Source: Iodobacter fluviatilis
Lineage (GTDB): Bacteria; Pseudomonadota; Gammaproteobacteria; Burkholderiales; Chitinibacteraceae
Reading direction: 5' to 3'
Length of the DNA stretch: 64,000 nucleotides
NCBI RefSeq assembly: GCF_900451195.1
Contig: NZ_UGHR01000006.1
Location: forward strand, 1-64,000
Shown here: piece after piece, positions 21,121 through 31,157 of the stretch
Layout of the letters: each line of letters starts with the position of its first letter
Position numbering within the stretch: the first letter of the stretch is position 1
The notes under the pieces: generated by a model
The model's database searches: none
What the model was told of the DNA's origin: nothing
Seen by the model: only the letters and a program-made list of their open reading frames with translations
Made by a program: the position numbers and the translations under genes

Positions 21121-22863
21121 CTAAGCATTTGCAAATTGTGCGGCATGCATTCTGCAATACATGCCATTGTTGGCCATCAGCGTTTGATGAGTGCCACTTT
21201 CAACAATCTTGCCCTGCTGCATGACAACGATACGGCTGGCGTTTTCGATGGTAGAAAGCCGGTGGGCAATCACTAGCGTGGTGCGGCCCTGCATCAGGTT
21301 TTCCAGTGCGTCTTGCACCTTGCGCTCGGATTCGGTATCCAGCGCGCTGGTGGCCTCGTCCAGAATCAGAATCGGCGCGTCTTTATAAATGGCGCGGGCA
21401 ATTGCCAAACGCTGGCGCTGGCCACCAGAGAGGCGCATGCCGTTTTCACCCAGAAGGGTATTTAAGCCTTCTGGCATGGCATCGATAAACTCCAGCGCAT
21501 GGGCGGCCTTGGCCGCCTGGCGTACCCGCTCCATATCAATTTCACTGCCGTAAGCAATATTGGCCGTCACGCTGTCATTGAACAGAACCACGTCTTGGGA
21601 AACGAGCGCAATTTGCTGGCGCAGATTGCCCAGCTGGTAGTCGGTGAGCGGCTGCTGATCAATCAGAATTTGCCCGCTGCTGACATCGTAAAAGCGTGGC
21701 AGCAGATTGGCCAGCGTGGTTTTCCCGCTACCAGAGCTACCGACAAGCGCAATCGTTTCACCAGGCTGGATATCGAGGCTAATGCCGTCTAGCGCCTGCT
21801 TGTCCTCATCGTCGTAGCTAAAGTGGATATCTTGCAGGCTGATCGCACCTTTAACGCGCGGGCTTTGCAGCTGGCCCTGATTGGGCTCGATGGGCTGATC
21901 CAGAATCGCAAAGACCGATTCACCCGCGGCCAGGCCCTTATGCAGGCTTTCGTTCACCTTGGTCAGGTTTTTGATGGGTTGTTGCAGCATCATCATCTGA
22001 ATCATAAAGGCAACGAAGGAGCCTGCGGTTAATAGACCATCCTGAGCGCGTAGGCTGGCGTAATAGATGATGACGGCCAAAGTGACGCCAATCAAAAACA
22101 TAATCAGGCCGGAATTCATGCTGGAAGTAATCGCCTGCTTAATGGATAGGCGGCGCACATTATTATTGGTTTGGCCAAAGCGGGTGGTCTCGTAGGAAAA
22201 ACCGCCAAAGATTTTGATAATGCGCTGACCGGATAAGCTCTCATCCAGAATCTGCGTCATCTTGCCCATCGCAGCCTGCGTTTCGCGCGAAAGTCGGCGC
22301 TGGCGTTTGCCTGCCACGCTGATACTGATGGCTACGCCCGGTAATAAAATCAGGCAGAGCAGGGTGAGCTGCCAATCCAGCAGTAGCATGGAAACCAGCA
22401 GAAACACCAGTAGCAGCGAGTCTTTGACCAGCACGGTGAGCACCTTGGTCCCCGCATCCATGATCTGGTTGACGTCAAAGGTCACTCGCGACAGCAATAC
22501 TCCTACCGAGGTTTGATCAAAATACTTCACTGGCAGGCTGAGCATACGGCTGAACATTTTGCTGCGCAGATCATGCATTACCCGGGAAGAAACCCAAGCC
22601 GTGGTGTATTCATTGCCAAAGTTGGAGATCAGTCGCAGCAGGGCAAGCCCCAGGATCTGCGCAGGTAAGAGCCAGGCCACATTATCTGTGAGGGTAGAGG
22701 GTTTTAAGTTTTGGTCTAACAGCGGTTTGAGCAGCAGCGGCAGACCGGCATCAACTGCGGCAGCGACAGCCAGACAGACGATAGAGATGGCGACCACATG
22801 CCAGTGTGGGCGAATTTCACCCAGGATGCGCAGATAAAGTGCTCGGTTACTCGTCGATTTCAT
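21121..22863 (-). CDS. msbA: Lipid A export ATP-binding/permease protein
   Basis: A 580-residue half-transporter (E. coli MsbA 582) that flips lipid A-core across the inner membrane. Residues about 1-320 hold six transmembrane segments (for example HVVAISIVCLAVAAAVDAG near 25 and LTLLCLILLPGVAISISV near 165). The nucleotide-binding domain has Walker A GSSGSGKTT near 380, signature LSGGQRQRLAIARA near 480 and Walker B ILILDEATSALD near 500. The ATG at 22863 matches the family N-terminus (MKSTSNRALYLRILGEIRPHW in parts) with an AGG upstream; the longer in-frame start at 22965 adds 34 unrelated residues. It is flanked by terminators and so is probably monocistronic. Confidence 0.92.
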   Translation of the reverse strand: MKSTSNRALYLRILGEIRPHWHVVAISIVCLAVAAAVDAGLPLLLKPLLDQNLKPSTLTDNVAWLLPAQILGLALLRLISNFGNEYTTAWVSSRVMHDLRSKMFSRMLSLPVKYFDQTSVGVLLSRVTFDVNQIMDAGTKVLTVLVKDSLLLVFLLVSMLLLDWQLTLLCLILLPGVAISISVAGKRQRRLSRETQAAMGKMTQILDESLSGQRIIKIFGGFSYETTRFGQTNNNVRRLSIKQAITSSMNSGLIMFLIGVTLAVIIYYASLRAQDGLLTAGSFVAFMIQMMMLQQPIKNLTKVNESLHKGLAAGESVFAILDQPIEPNQGQLQSPRVKGAISLQDIHFSYDDEDKQALDGISLDIQPGETIALVGSSGSGKTTLANLLPRFYDVSSGQILIDQQPLTDYQLGNLRQQIALVSQDVVLFNDSVTANIAYGSEIDMERVRQAAKAAHALEFIDAMPEGLNTLLGENGMRLSGGQRQRLAIARAIYKDAPILILDEATSALDTESERKVQDALENLMQGRTTLVIAHRLSTIENASRIVVMQQGKIVESGTHQTLMANNGMYCRMHAAQFANA

Positions 22864-22963
22864 GAGTATGCCTGAAGGTTGATACTGGAAAGGGGGCAAA
22901 TTATACGCTGTATCATAGCGGGCAGTTGCAGGCTGGCATTGTTTAACAGTGCCCATCAATTGC

Positions 22964-22996
22964 AAAGAGCGCCTTGCATTTCAGGCGCTCTTTTTT
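22964..22996. terminator. Terminator downstream of rsmE
   Basis: AAAGAGCGCCT (22964-22974) pairs perfectly with AGGCGCTCTTT (22983-22993) around an eight-base loop, with a T run on the right and TTT on the left. It lies about 100 bases after the leftward rsmE stop and in front of msbA. Confidence 0.75.
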
Positions 22997-23096
22997 GCAG
23001 CTCAGTCGCATTATTATTCGCCCTGTCGCAGCGCTATGTCAGTGAATGTTGGGCTTTGTTACATTTAGCTTTGTTTAAGTGCCAGCTAAGAAAAAC

Positions 23097-23813
23097 TTAC
23101 AGGTCGCCGTACTTGCTTTGCAGTAGTGCGGCAATAACCGGGGCAACCGTTTCGGTGCGGAAAATTCTGGGTCCAAGCATCAGTGGGGTGTAGCCCGCAG
23201 CAATAGCCAGTGATTCTTCTTGAGTAGAGAAACCGCCTTCTGGCCCAATCAAGACGGTGGCGCTGGCTGCCGTGGCGGGCAACTGCTCTTGCCGGATCGC
23301 GCCAATTGGGGATAGCAAGAGTTTTAGTTCGGCGTTTTGGGCCAGAGCCTGTTCAAATTTAAGAATCGGCAGGATGGTGGGTACGCGGGTGCGGCCACAT
23401 TGCTCGGCAGCAGAAACGGCAATGGCCTGCCAGTGGGCAAGGCGTTTTTCGGCTCGCTCACCACTCAGGCGCTGTTGGCAGTATTCGGAAATGATGGGTT
23501 GAATCTGGCTTACGCCCAGCTCACTGGCTTTTTGGATGGTGTAATCCATACGATCACTGGCTGAAATGGCTTGTAGCAGGGTGAGTTTTAGCGGGGATTC
23601 CCGATCTTGCTCATCCCAAGCCAGCACTTCGACACTGACATGGCGTTTACCCATTTCGGTGACGCGTGCGGCGTATTCACCGCCCTGACCGTTAAATAAA
23701 ATGATGTTGTCATCGGGCTGCAAGCGCAGCACTTGCACATGGCGGGCAACACTTTCAGGCAGGTTAAAGCCAAGGCCAGTGGCCAGTGGCATATCAAGGA
23801 AAAATCTGGGCAT
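23097..23813 (-). CDS. rsmE: 16S rRNA (uracil-1498-N3)-methyltransferase
   Basis: A 238-residue SPOUT-class methyltransferase modifying U1498 of 16S rRNA. The N-terminal PUA-like part contains SVARHVQVLRLQPDD, and the C-terminal trefoil-knot part has VLIGPEGGFSTQEE and LMLGPRIFRTETVAPV, which form the SAM site. The ATG at 23813 has GAGGTGG directly upstream and gives MPRFFLDMPL, matching the family; the longer start at 23867 adds 18 residues with no resemblance. Confidence 0.93.
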   Translation of the reverse strand: MPRFFLDMPLATGLGFNLPESVARHVQVLRLQPDDNIILFNGQGGEYAARVTEMGKRHVSVEVLAWDEQDRESPLKLTLLQAISASDRMDYTIQKASELGVSQIQPIISEYCQQRLSGERAEKRLAHWQAIAVSAAEQCGRTRVPTILPILKFEQALAQNAELKLLLSPIGAIRQEQLPATAASATVLIGPEGGFSTQEESLAIAAGYTPLMLGPRIFRTETVAPVIAALLQSKYGDL

Positions 23814-24177
23814 ATCCACCTCGTGCATTGGAGGAGTTGGTATACCGCAAGGCGGCAGGGGATTCAAGTCCGAGCTTAGAGATGGAGCTTAGTCTGGCTG
23901 CTGATGTGGGGCAGCAAGGCCCGAATACTCGGGCATGAAGGGCGCAGTGAGGGTGGCGTTTTACGAATAATCATTGCGCAATATGATCGGCTTTAAACCA
24001 TGCTGCGCCTTGAGCATGCGCTGTGTTTCGCTGTGATGTATTGATTAGGTACAAATTTAATACAATCTATCTAAGCCTCATGACATCAAATTGCAGCAGA
24101 ATATGCTGACGGCCTGTATGGTTGTGGCATTATTCTTTTGCTTAATGTTTAACCCCTTTTGAAAGAAGCCTCTCTGT
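23814..24177. other. Divergent intergenic region rsmE / RND pump
   Basis: About 360 bases without a gene. A 28-base imperfect palindrome at 24037-24064, TGTATT ... AATACA with 10 of 14 positions matching between halves and centre GGTACA, lies about 115 bases ahead of the pump gene. It looks like a possible repressor operator. No TetR-type regulator gene is adjacent, so its protein is unknown. Confidence 0.4.
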
Positions 24178-27100
24178 ATGTGGATAACCAAGGTAAGTAT
24201 CAAACATCCGGTATTTGCAACCATGGTGATGCTGGCGCTGCTGGTGCTCGGCATGGCTTCATATGGTCTGCTGCCGGTAGAACGCATGCCGCCGGTGGCC
24301 AGTCCGCAGGTGTTTGTGCAGCTGAATTATCCGGGTGCATCACCAGAGGCCATTGAAAACGATCTGATCAAGCCCCTAGAAGAGCAGATCAATACCGTGA
24401 ATGGGGTGAAGCATATCTGGGCCACTGCACGTGAAGGCTCGGCCTTTATGTCGGTAGAGTTTCGCATGGATGCAAACTCGGCCAATGGCTTGCAGGAAAT
24501 CCGCGATAAAGTGGCTTTGATTAAGCCTAATTTCCCAAAGGAAGCTAAAGATCCGCTGGTGCTGAAAGCAGATATCAGCGGCGAAGCTGAGCCTGTTGTG
24601 CAGCTGGCTTTGCGCTCGGGCACGCTTAGCCTGCGTGAGCTGAGCATGCTATCTGAGCAGGTGGTAGTGAAGCGTTTACGCACAGCCCCTGGCGTGGGCA
24701 GCATTAACAGTAATGGTTTGGTGAATCGCCAGATTCAGCTGCGTTTGCGCCGCGATGCACTCAATAGCTATGGTCTTGGGGTGGATCAGGTGATGGATGC
24801 GGTACGTGAGGCCAACCAAGACGTACCAGCAGGGCGGATCGTGAATGGCGATCATGAGCAGTTGGTGCGCCTTGAAGGCAAGATTAAAGACCCTAAGCAA
24901 TTTGGCAAAATTATTGTGGCCCGCCAAGCTAATACCCCGGTTTATCTGGAGCAGGTTGCCGATGTGATTGATGGCGAGCAAGAGCGCACTTCGATCTCGC
25001 GCCTTGACGGCCAGTCGGTGATCAGCCTCGAGATTTTCCCGATTCAGGGCAGCAATATTGTTGAGCTGGGTGATGGCGTAAAGGCCGTGGTAGAGAAGAT
25101 GCAATCTTCCTTACCCGCAGGTGCCGAGCTGACTATCGTGCAGGCTAATTCTGATGAAATTAAAAGCGCGCTGAATCACACAAAGACCACCATTTTAGAA
25201 GGCGGTATTCTCACCACGCTGATTGTATTTATGTTTTTGCACTCATGGCGCAGCACGGTGATAACGGCTTTAACCTTACCCATCTCGGTGATTGCTACTT
25301 TTGTGGTGGTGCACGCCTGCGGGTTCTCTTTAAATATGCTGACATTGATGGCGCTAAGCCTATCCATTGGCTTATTGATTGATGACGCGATTGTGGTACG
25401 GGAAAACATTGTCCGCCATTTAGGCATGGGCAAAAATCATTTCCAGGCAGCCCATGACGGTACGGAGGAAATTGGCCTAGCGGTGATGGCCACAACCTTT
25501 GCGATCGTAGCGGTGTTTGTGCCGGTGGCGTTTATGCACGGCATTATCGGGCAGTTTTTCTTTCAATTTGGGATTACCGTCACGGTGGCGGTATTGGTTT
25601 CACTGTTTGTCAGCTTTACGCTCGACCCGATGTTGTCTTCTATCTGGCACGATCCTGAAGGCAATCGTTTTAAAAATTGGCCACGTATGGGCCGGTTTAT
25701 GGCGGCTTTTGAGCACAAGATCGAATATCTGCATGAGATCTATGGGCGTTTTCTGGCGTGGTCATTGGGCAAAAGAAAAACAGTATTAGCCGCTGCCTGC
25801 GTGTTTTTTCTAAGCAGCCTGTTTTTACTTCCGTTTATTGGTACAGAGTTCGAGCCAAAACAGGATTTGGGCTTAGTTCGTATGCAACTGAATACGCCGA
25901 TTGGCTCAAGCCTTGCGTATACCGACGATAAGGTGAAGCAGATTGAAGCATCTTTAAAATCATTTAAAGAAATTGCTTCGGTGCAAACAACTGTGGGCGT
26001 GCAAAGCAGCAAAAACATGGCTGAAATAACGCTTAAGTTGGTTGAGCGTAAAAAACGCCGCTCGCAAGACGATATCGAAAAAGAAATACGCAAGGTGGTT
26101 GGCCGGATCGCAGGCGTAGAGCTGTCGGTGGGGGGCTGGAAGCCGATCTTTATTACGGTATTTGGCCCGGATCCAAGCAAGTTGACCCAGATCACCGGCG
26201 ATTTAATGAAGAAAATTGCCAAAATTCCGGGTGTGGTCGATCTGGAAAGCAGTGAAAAAGCTTTTACCCCAACACTTGCGATCAAAATTGATAACGAAGC
26301 GGCTAATGATCTGGGCCTGAATAATGCCCGGATTGGCAGCGCACTACGTGCATTGATTTCGGGTGAAACGATCAGTCATTACTTGGCCAGCGACGGGCAA
26401 AATTATGATGTGGTGGTGCAGCTGGCCGAACAAGACCGCCGTACTGCAGCAGACTTGGGCGATTTGTATTTAAGCAGTAGTAAAAGCAATAGCGACGGCT
26501 CGCCCAAGCTGGTGTCTTTGCGCCAGGTAGCCAGCTTAGAAAAAAGCACCAGTGCCCAGCAATTAAAGCGCCTCGATATGCAACGCCGTGTTTCGCTTTA
26601 CGCCAATGTGCAGGGCCGCCCAAGCGGCACGGTCAGTGGTGAAGTACAAGCGCTGCTGGATAAAACCGAATTGCCCGCTGGCTATCATTTTGGCGCGGGC
26701 GGGCAGCAGGCCGAGATGCAAGAAGCTTTTGCAGCGTTCGTGGGGGCCATTGGCCTGGCGCTGATCTTTATTTACTTTGTTTTAGCGTCGCAATTTGGCA
26801 GTTTTTTACAGCCTTTGGCGATTATGGCTTCCCTGCCGTTTTCTCTGACTGGCGCTTTACTGGCCTTATTCCTGACCGGCACCACCATTAATTTATTCTC
26901 CATGATCGGCTTTATGATGCTGCTCGGTTTAGCCGTTAAAAACGCGATTCTTCTGGTGGATTTTGCCAACACCGCCAAGCGGGAAGGGCTGGCGGTCAAA
27001 GATGCTCTGCTTTCTGCCGGACAAGTACGTCTGCGTCCCATTTTGATGACCACCGCTGCGATGATTTTTGGCATGTTGCCGATGTCGCTGGGCCTAGGTG

Positions 27101-27267
27101 AAGGCGGTGAAACACAGGCGGCCATGGGCAGGGCGATTATCGGCGGTGTGATTTCTTCCACCGTGCTGACCTTGATTGTGGTGCCGATTTTATACGCCTA
27201 TCTGGATGGCTGGGCCGCCAAGCGTAAAGCGCGTAAGGCGCTGAAACTGGCGGTCGTTTCTGCATAA
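24178..27267 (+). CDS. RND multidrug efflux permease (HAE1 family)
   Basis: A 1029-residue inner-membrane proton-driven exporter with the full twelve-helix RND plan. Seen: N-terminal helix [20 protein letters not shown], then the periplasmic porter opening ([20 protein letters not shown] in parts). TM4 has [20 protein letters not shown] containing the Asp-Asp proton relay. A second helix bundle follows from about 540 ([20 protein letters not shown]), and [17 protein letters not shown] in TM10 carries the relay lysine. The C-terminus is basic. It precedes its membrane-fusion partner by 57 bases, the reverse of the common order, and no outer-membrane channel gene is present, so it presumably uses a TolC-like protein encoded elsewhere. 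Substrate unknown. Confidence 0.93.
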   Translation: MWITKVSIKHPVFATMVMLALLVLGMASYGLLPVERMPPVASPQVFVQLNYPGASPEAIENDLIKPLEEQINTVNGVKHIWATAREGSAFMSVEFRMDANSANGLQEIRDKVALIKPNFPKEAKDPLVLKADISGEAEPVVQLALRSGTLSLRELSMLSEQVVVKRLRTAPGVGSINSNGLVNRQIQLRLRRDALNSYGLGVDQVMDAVREANQDVPAGRIVNGDHEQLVRLEGKIKDPKQFGKIIVARQANTPVYLEQVADVIDGEQERTSISRLDGQSVISLEIFPIQGSNIVELGDGVKAVVEKMQSSLPAGAELTIVQANSDEIKSALNHTKTTILEGGILTTLIVFMFLHSWRSTVITALTLPISVIATFVVVHACGFSLNMLTLMALSLSIGLLIDDAIVVRENIVRHLGMGKNHFQAAHDGTEEIGLAVMATTFAIVAVFVPVAFMHGIIGQFFFQFGITVTVAVLVSLFVSFTLDPMLSSIWHDPEGNRFKNWPRMGRFMAAFEHKIEYLHEIYGRFLAWSLGKRKTVLAAACVFFLSSLFLLPFIGTEFEPKQDLGLVRMQLNTPIGSSLAYTDDKVKQIEASLKSFKEIASVQTTVGVQSSKNMAEITLKLVERKKRRSQDDIEKEIRKVVGRIAGVELSVGGWKPIFITVFGPDPSKLTQITGDLMKKIAKIPGVVDLESSEKAFTPTLAIKIDNEAANDLGLNNARIGSALRALISGETISHYLASDGQNYDVVVQLAEQDRRTAADLGDLYLSSSKSNSDGSPKLVSLRQVASLEKSTSAQQLKRLDMQRRVSLYANVQGRPSGTVSGEVQALLDKTELPAGYHFGAGGQQAEMQEAFAAFVGAIGLALIFIYFVLASQFGSFLQPLAIMASLPFSLTGALLALFLTGTTINLFSMIGFMMLLGLAVKNAILLVDFANTAKREGLAVKDALLSAGQVRLRPILMTTAAMIFGMLPMSLGLGEGGETQAAMGRAIIGGVISSTVLTLIVVPILYAYLDGWAAKRKARKALKLAVVSA

Positions 27268-27324
27268 ATTGTAGCGTTCAAAGATGATTGACCTTGCTCT
27301 CATCATTAATCAGGAATAAATGCG

Positions 27325-28446
27325 ATGACTGTATTTAAAAAAAGAAGTATTGGCCTGGGCTTATTGTTTGTGGTGCTGGCTGCGGGTGGCGTGGCGTTTA
27401 CTCAGGGCAAGGCGAAAGAGCCTAAAGCAGAAGACAAAAATACCCCGCGTAAATTGGAGTTTGCCGCAGCAGATTTAGCGGTGGTGACGTTGCGCCCTTT
27501 GGATCAGTCCATTCCTATCAACGGGGCTTTGCAGGCTGTGAACCATGCATCGCTGCGCTCAAAAGTATCGGCTCAAGTCGATCAAGTTTTGGTGCGTGAA
27601 GGCGAGGAAGTTAAAGCGGGGCAGATCCTGGCGCGCTTTGACGCCAGCAATATTGTGGCGCAATTAAACGAGCGGCAAAGCAATTTGGAAATGGCCAAGG
27701 CTGAGCTGAGCCTAGCCGAAAAAACGCATGGCAAAAACCAGACCTTGCAAAAGCAGGGTTTTATTTCTGGTAATGCCTTTGACAGTAGCTCCAGCACACT
27801 GGCCGTTAGTCTTGCCAAATTAAAGGCGATTCAGGCACAAGTGGCCGTGGCCAAAAACGCCATGGACGATATGGTGCTGCGTGCGCCCATTGGCGGGCAA
27901 ATCAGTAAGCGCTCTATTCAACCAGGTGAAAAGGTTGATCAGAATTCCGAGCTATTTAATATTGTTGATTTATCTGCCATGGAGCTGCAAGTGGCCGTGC
28001 CCGCCAGCCAGATCGCCCATGTATCGGCAGGGCAGCAGGCCGAGTTTCAGGTCGATGGTTTTAACGGCAAATTATTTAATGGCACCGTGCAGCGCATTAA
28101 CCCAGAGGTCGAGAAAAACTCACGAGCTATTACTGTGTTTATCGCGGTGAAAAACCCGGCTGGTGCCTTACGCAGCGGTATGTTTGCCAAAGGCCTGCTC
28201 GCCCTTGGGCAATCGCAAGCCAAGCTCACCATCCCTAATAGCGCCGTACAGGGCGGCTCAACTGATCCTTATGTTTACAGCCTGGAAAACGGCAAAATCG
28301 CCCAAAGAAAAGTCAGCCTAGGCAGTAATGACGAGCGCAGCGGCTTAGTAGAAGTCACCACCGGCCTGAATGCGGGTGTCAAAGTGCTGGCTAGAAAAAT
28401 GGATGGCATCAAGCCGGGGATGGTAGCGACTGCGGTGGGTGGATGA
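27325..28446 (+). CDS. RND efflux periplasmic adaptor (membrane fusion protein)
   Basis: A 373-residue AcrA/MexA-type adaptor linking the inner-membrane pump to an outer-membrane channel. The N-terminus (MTVFKKRSIGLGLLFVVLAA) is an uncleaved membrane anchor or signal; there is no lipobox cysteine. A lipoyl-like hairpin follows: VDQVLVREGEEVKAGQILA near 90, then an alpha-helical hairpin at about 115-185, the second lipoyl half RAPIGGQISKRSIQPGEKV near 190, a beta-barrel at about 215-290 and the membrane-proximal domain. AGGA sits eight bases before the ATG. It is co-transcribed with the pump gene. Confidence 0.92.
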   Translation: MTVFKKRSIGLGLLFVVLAAGGVAFTQGKAKEPKAEDKNTPRKLEFAAADLAVVTLRPLDQSIPINGALQAVNHASLRSKVSAQVDQVLVREGEEVKAGQILARFDASNIVAQLNERQSNLEMAKAELSLAEKTHGKNQTLQKQGFISGNAFDSSSSTLAVSLAKLKAIQAQVAVAKNAMDDMVLRAPIGGQISKRSIQPGEKVDQNSELFNIVDLSAMELQVAVPASQIAHVSAGQQAEFQVDGFNGKLFNGTVQRINPEVEKNSRAITVFIAVKNPAGALRSGMFAKGLLALGQSQAKLTIPNSAVQGGSTDPYVYSLENGKIAQRKVSLGSNDERSGLVEVTTGLNAGVKVLARKMDGIKPGMVATAVGG

Positions 28447-28504
28447 GTAGTGGACAATGGTTTCTACCGTTTGAATTTATCCTTTTAATTATTTATGGGT
28501 GGAT

Positions 28505-29224
28505 ATGCAGAATAAAAATACCAATGTTTCGGAAATTAAAAAAACGCACGCAACTGTTTCTTATATTTCTCGGAGAGAAATTTACAGGCTTGCTTTGCAG
28601 TCACAAAGCTTAGAGCAAGATTTTTATTTGTCACAGAAAAATAGATTAGAAGTATATTTGAATGAGGTGTTTGATGAATTTGATGTTATTTTACAAAAAG
28701 CAACTACTCCTGAATCAAGGTATTTTTTTCGTGAATTGACCGATGCAGGGGTTGATTATCAATTTTTGAAAGCGTGGTATATAGGCTTTAAGGCGAAGAG
28801 GGATTGTTTGCTGCAAGGCAATATTTTGAATGATAAATTAAAAACAGCAAAAGAAAGTTTGTCGAGAGTTAGTACAGGTATTTTCTTTAAAAGTGCATTG
28901 AAAGGGAGGGAGTCTGACTTTGATTCATTAACCGCAGAGGTTAAGTCTCTTCAGAATGAGATTTATAACTGTGAGCGAAAAGGTAAAGAAGACTCTTTAA
29001 ATTTTATTAAAGCTTATGATAATCTTTTAAGAAATATGTTGCGTCATGTTGACGTAATTTCTTTGAAACCTTTTGCAAGAAAGGTTGCTGAAATTGTTCG
29101 TTACTTCCAATTGAAAGCTAATGAGGAGTCAGAAGTATTTTTAAAAAAGCAAAATGAATTGATTGATTTGATGTACAGCCGAGCTTCTGAGTTAGGACGT
29201 TTATATGAAAGGGATAGATTATGA
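28505..29224 (+). CDS. Unknown helical protein, first gene of an AT-rich pair
   Basis: A 239-residue protein that I do not recognise. It has no signal peptide or transmembrane helix and is rich in Lys, Glu, Leu and Ser, with helices that look like coiled coil (about 95-165 around DKLKTAKESLSRVS and SLTAEVKSLQNEIYN, and about 195-235). The sequence is much AT-richer than the pump genes before it, which suggests acquisition. The next gene's ATG overlaps its stop by four bases, so the two products are probably made together. An in-frame GTG two codons upstream (28499) is an alternative start. A cytoplasmic partner or regulator of the downstream membrane peptide is an inference from coupling only. 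Confidence 0.65.
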   Translation: MQNKNTNVSEIKKTHATVSYISRREIYRLALQSQSLEQDFYLSQKNRLEVYLNEVFDEFDVILQKATTPESRYFFRELTDAGVDYQFLKAWYIGFKAKRDCLLQGNILNDKLKTAKESLSRVSTGIFFKSALKGRESDFDSLTAEVKSLQNEIYNCERKGKEDSLNFIKAYDNLLRNMLRHVDVISLKPFARKVAEIVRYFQLKANEESEVFLKKQNELIDLMYSRASELGRLYERDRL

Positions 29225-29469
29225 ATGAATTTCAAGAAGCGAAAAATAATATTATTAAACAAGTGCTTGGTAGCGTGGAAGTTCCTCCTAAAGATTTTAG
29301 TCGTGATTATGATATGACCTCTGGGCTGATTGGTGCTGCCGTTTCAGGCAGTATTGGAGCAATGTTAGGGTCTAGTATTGGTATCGCTGCATTTGGGACT
29401 GCAATTTCTGGAGGATGGGTTCTTGTTCCTGTGTTTGCTGTGTTTGGTTTGTTAGCAGGGAAAAAATAA
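29221..29469 (+). CDS. Small glycine-zipper membrane protein
   Basis: An 82-residue protein with a soluble, charged N-terminal third (about 1-32) followed by two closely packed hydrophobic segments full of Gly/Ala/Ser repeats: GLIGAAVSGSIGAMLGSSIG (about 35-54) and a second segment running through AISGGWVLVPVFAVFGLLAG to the basic end GKK. GxxxG spacing of this kind is typical of glycine-zipper membrane hairpins found in pore-forming peptides, lysis proteins and some defence effectors. Translationally coupled to the preceding helical protein. Function unknown; a membrane-active effector is my guess. A bacteriocin-like peptide or a structural membrane protein are alternatives. Confidence 0.65.
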   Translation: MNEFQEAKNNIIKQVLGSVEVPPKDFSRDYDMTSGLIGAAVSGSIGAMLGSSIGIAAFGTAISGGWVLVPVFAVFGLLAGKK

Positions 29470-29489
29470 TATTTTAATGGTATTGAAGA

Positions 29490-29511
29490 TAAGGGGTGCA
29501 ATGCCCCCTTA
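29490..29511. terminator. Stem-loop after the AT-rich gene pair
   Basis: TAAGGGG pairs with CCCCTTA across a short loop, 20 bases after the stop codon. There is no T run, so terminator function is only likely by position. Confidence 0.45.
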
Positions 29512-29629
29512 CATATTTGTCCGATGTTCTCTTTATTAATGCGGTGATTAAAAATATTTTAATGCGTGTTTTGTTGTTTGATTGAGGTTGAGGATCCTGT
29601 CAGTGAATGGTTCTTTTGCCCATGAGGTT

Positions 29630-29666
29630 AGAGTGTGGGTTGAGATTGCTTTGTTACCCACACTCT
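29630..29666 (-). terminator. Stem-loop downstream of creD
   Basis: AGAGTGTGGGT pairs with ACCCACACTCT around a loop of about 15 bases, directly after the leftward creD stop codon. There is no T tract on the minus strand, so a terminator role is tentative. Confidence 0.45.
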
Positions 29667-29674
29667 GTATATCT

Positions 29675-31087
29675 TTAAGCCACAGTCTCTGCATTCGCTG
29701 GCCGTAATGCCTGCCAGTCTATTTTACGGGTAAGAATCATCACGCAGCTGAGTAAGGCAAACAGCGTGATACTTCCCATCAGCAGCGCCATATCTTCTGA
29801 TTGCAAGATGCCGTACAGCAGGCCATAGAGCGCTGTTAATACCACGGCAAATCCTACCCCCCGTTGCCATGCGGCCAGTACAAAACTCACGTAATAGCCA
29901 AGCAATAACACTGATGCCGCTGCGGCGCTCCAATAGGCTTTGGCAAAGCCTAGGTGTTCAGATAGCGATAATGTCAGCAGGAAAAACAGGGCCAAGGCTG
30001 CGCCGACGAGGGCGTATTGCACGGGGTGAATCTCGATTCGCCTCATCAGCGCCATTAAAAACACAGCGCCAAAAATCACCAGTACAAATAATTCGGCGTA
30101 CTTAATCGTGCGCTCATTTAAGACATATCTATCTACAGGATCAACAAGGCGTAATCCCAGCGAGGCGGAAGAGCACTCTGAGCTGCTGCATTTGCTGGTT
30201 TGAGCGCCGCCTGTAGCCAGCTGGCTGGTTTGCCAGCGTGCGCTAAAGCCCTGAGCGGTGACACTGCGCTCTACCGGTGCAAAATTGCCGCTAAAGCTGG
30301 GGTGTGGCCAGTTGCCAGCAAGGGCGACATGGCTTTCTTTCCCCACTGGCTCGATCAGTAATTGTGTGGTGCCGTTCAGTTTTAGATGGAGTTTGAAATC
30401 CAGTGATTGCTCGGAATCAGCCAGCTTAATCATGGCATGCACACCATTGCCCAGATTTGTGGCGGGTGCTGCCACGGCAACGGCTGCAGCGCTGTCTTCT
30501 GCTGTGTTTGTCGTGGCATGAATTGCTGATTGGGCCGTGCCCGGCTCAAAGTTCAGTGTGTCGGCGGCCAGCGTGCCACCCATATTTTGAATCCCACGTA
30601 CATCCGACAGGCTCAGCACCAGATAAGGCTTGCCCCAGCGGCTGCTGATTTTTTCACGGCTGGAGCCAGGATGCTGCTCATAGCTATTGAGCGGTGCTAC
30701 GGCAAAACGCCCGGAGAGGATTAAATCACTGCGATAAATGGGCGCTTCAAAAATGCCGCGTTTTAGGCTTTCAACTGCCAATTGCCCCTTGGCCGAAAAT
30801 TGCTCGGGGCTGATGATGATATTGCGGCTGCTGGTACTGTCTTCCCATGCGCTTATTTTTCCCTGCGGCGTGGTTTGCTCAACGAGTTTGCTGGTGGTTT
30901 CAGTGAGTGGCAACACTAAGAAGGGCCCTTTTACGGTTTGTTCGCCAGCGCTGAATTGCGAAATCTCTTGCCGCACTTCCTGAGCACGCTGCTGCCGCTC
31001 AAAAACCAGATGTCGTACCATATTTAAAACCACAATCATCCCCAGCATCAGCAGGCCGATGGTGATGATTTTCCACTTTAACTTCAT
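29675..31087 (-). CDS. creD: Inner membrane protein CreD
   Basis: A 470-residue inner-membrane protein of the CreD family, the main target gene of the CreBC two-component system; its biochemical role is unsettled and it has been linked to envelope integrity and beta-lactam response. An N-terminal transmembrane helix (WKIITIGLLMLGMIVVLNMV, about 4-23) precedes a large periplasmic domain up to about 335. Five or six C-terminal helices follow (for example LFVLVIFGAVFLMALMRRIE and YALVGAALALFFLLTLSLSE). GGGGAA lies just ahead of the ATG. Unlike the compact enteric creBCD, creD is 421 bases from creC, the gap being filled by repeats and a Cre-tag-like site. Confidence 0.9.
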   Translation of the reverse strand: MKLKWKIITIGLLMLGMIVVLNMVRHLVFERQQRAQEVRQEISQFSAGEQTVKGPFLVLPLTETTSKLVEQTTPQGKISAWEDSTSSRNIIISPEQFSAKGQLAVESLKRGIFEAPIYRSDLILSGRFAVAPLNSYEQHPGSSREKISSRWGKPYLVLSLSDVRGIQNMGGTLAADTLNFEPGTAQSAIHATTNTAEDSAAAVAVAAPATNLGNGVHAMIKLADSEQSLDFKLHLKLNGTTQLLIEPVGKESHVALAGNWPHPSFSGNFAPVERSVTAQGFSARWQTSQLATGGAQTSKCSSSECSSASLGLRLVDPVDRYVLNERTIKYAELFVLVIFGAVFLMALMRRIEIHPVQYALVGAALALFFLLTLSLSEHLGFAKAYWSAAAASVLLLGYYVSFVLAAWQRGVGFAVVLTALYGLLYGILQSEDMALLMGSITLFALLSCVMILTRKIDWQALRPANAETVA

Positions 31088-31157
31088 GATATTCCCCTAT
31101 GCGTTGGTGTGATGGGGGCATTGTGAGGCGCTGATGTGGAGGGAAAATGCGGGGAAT

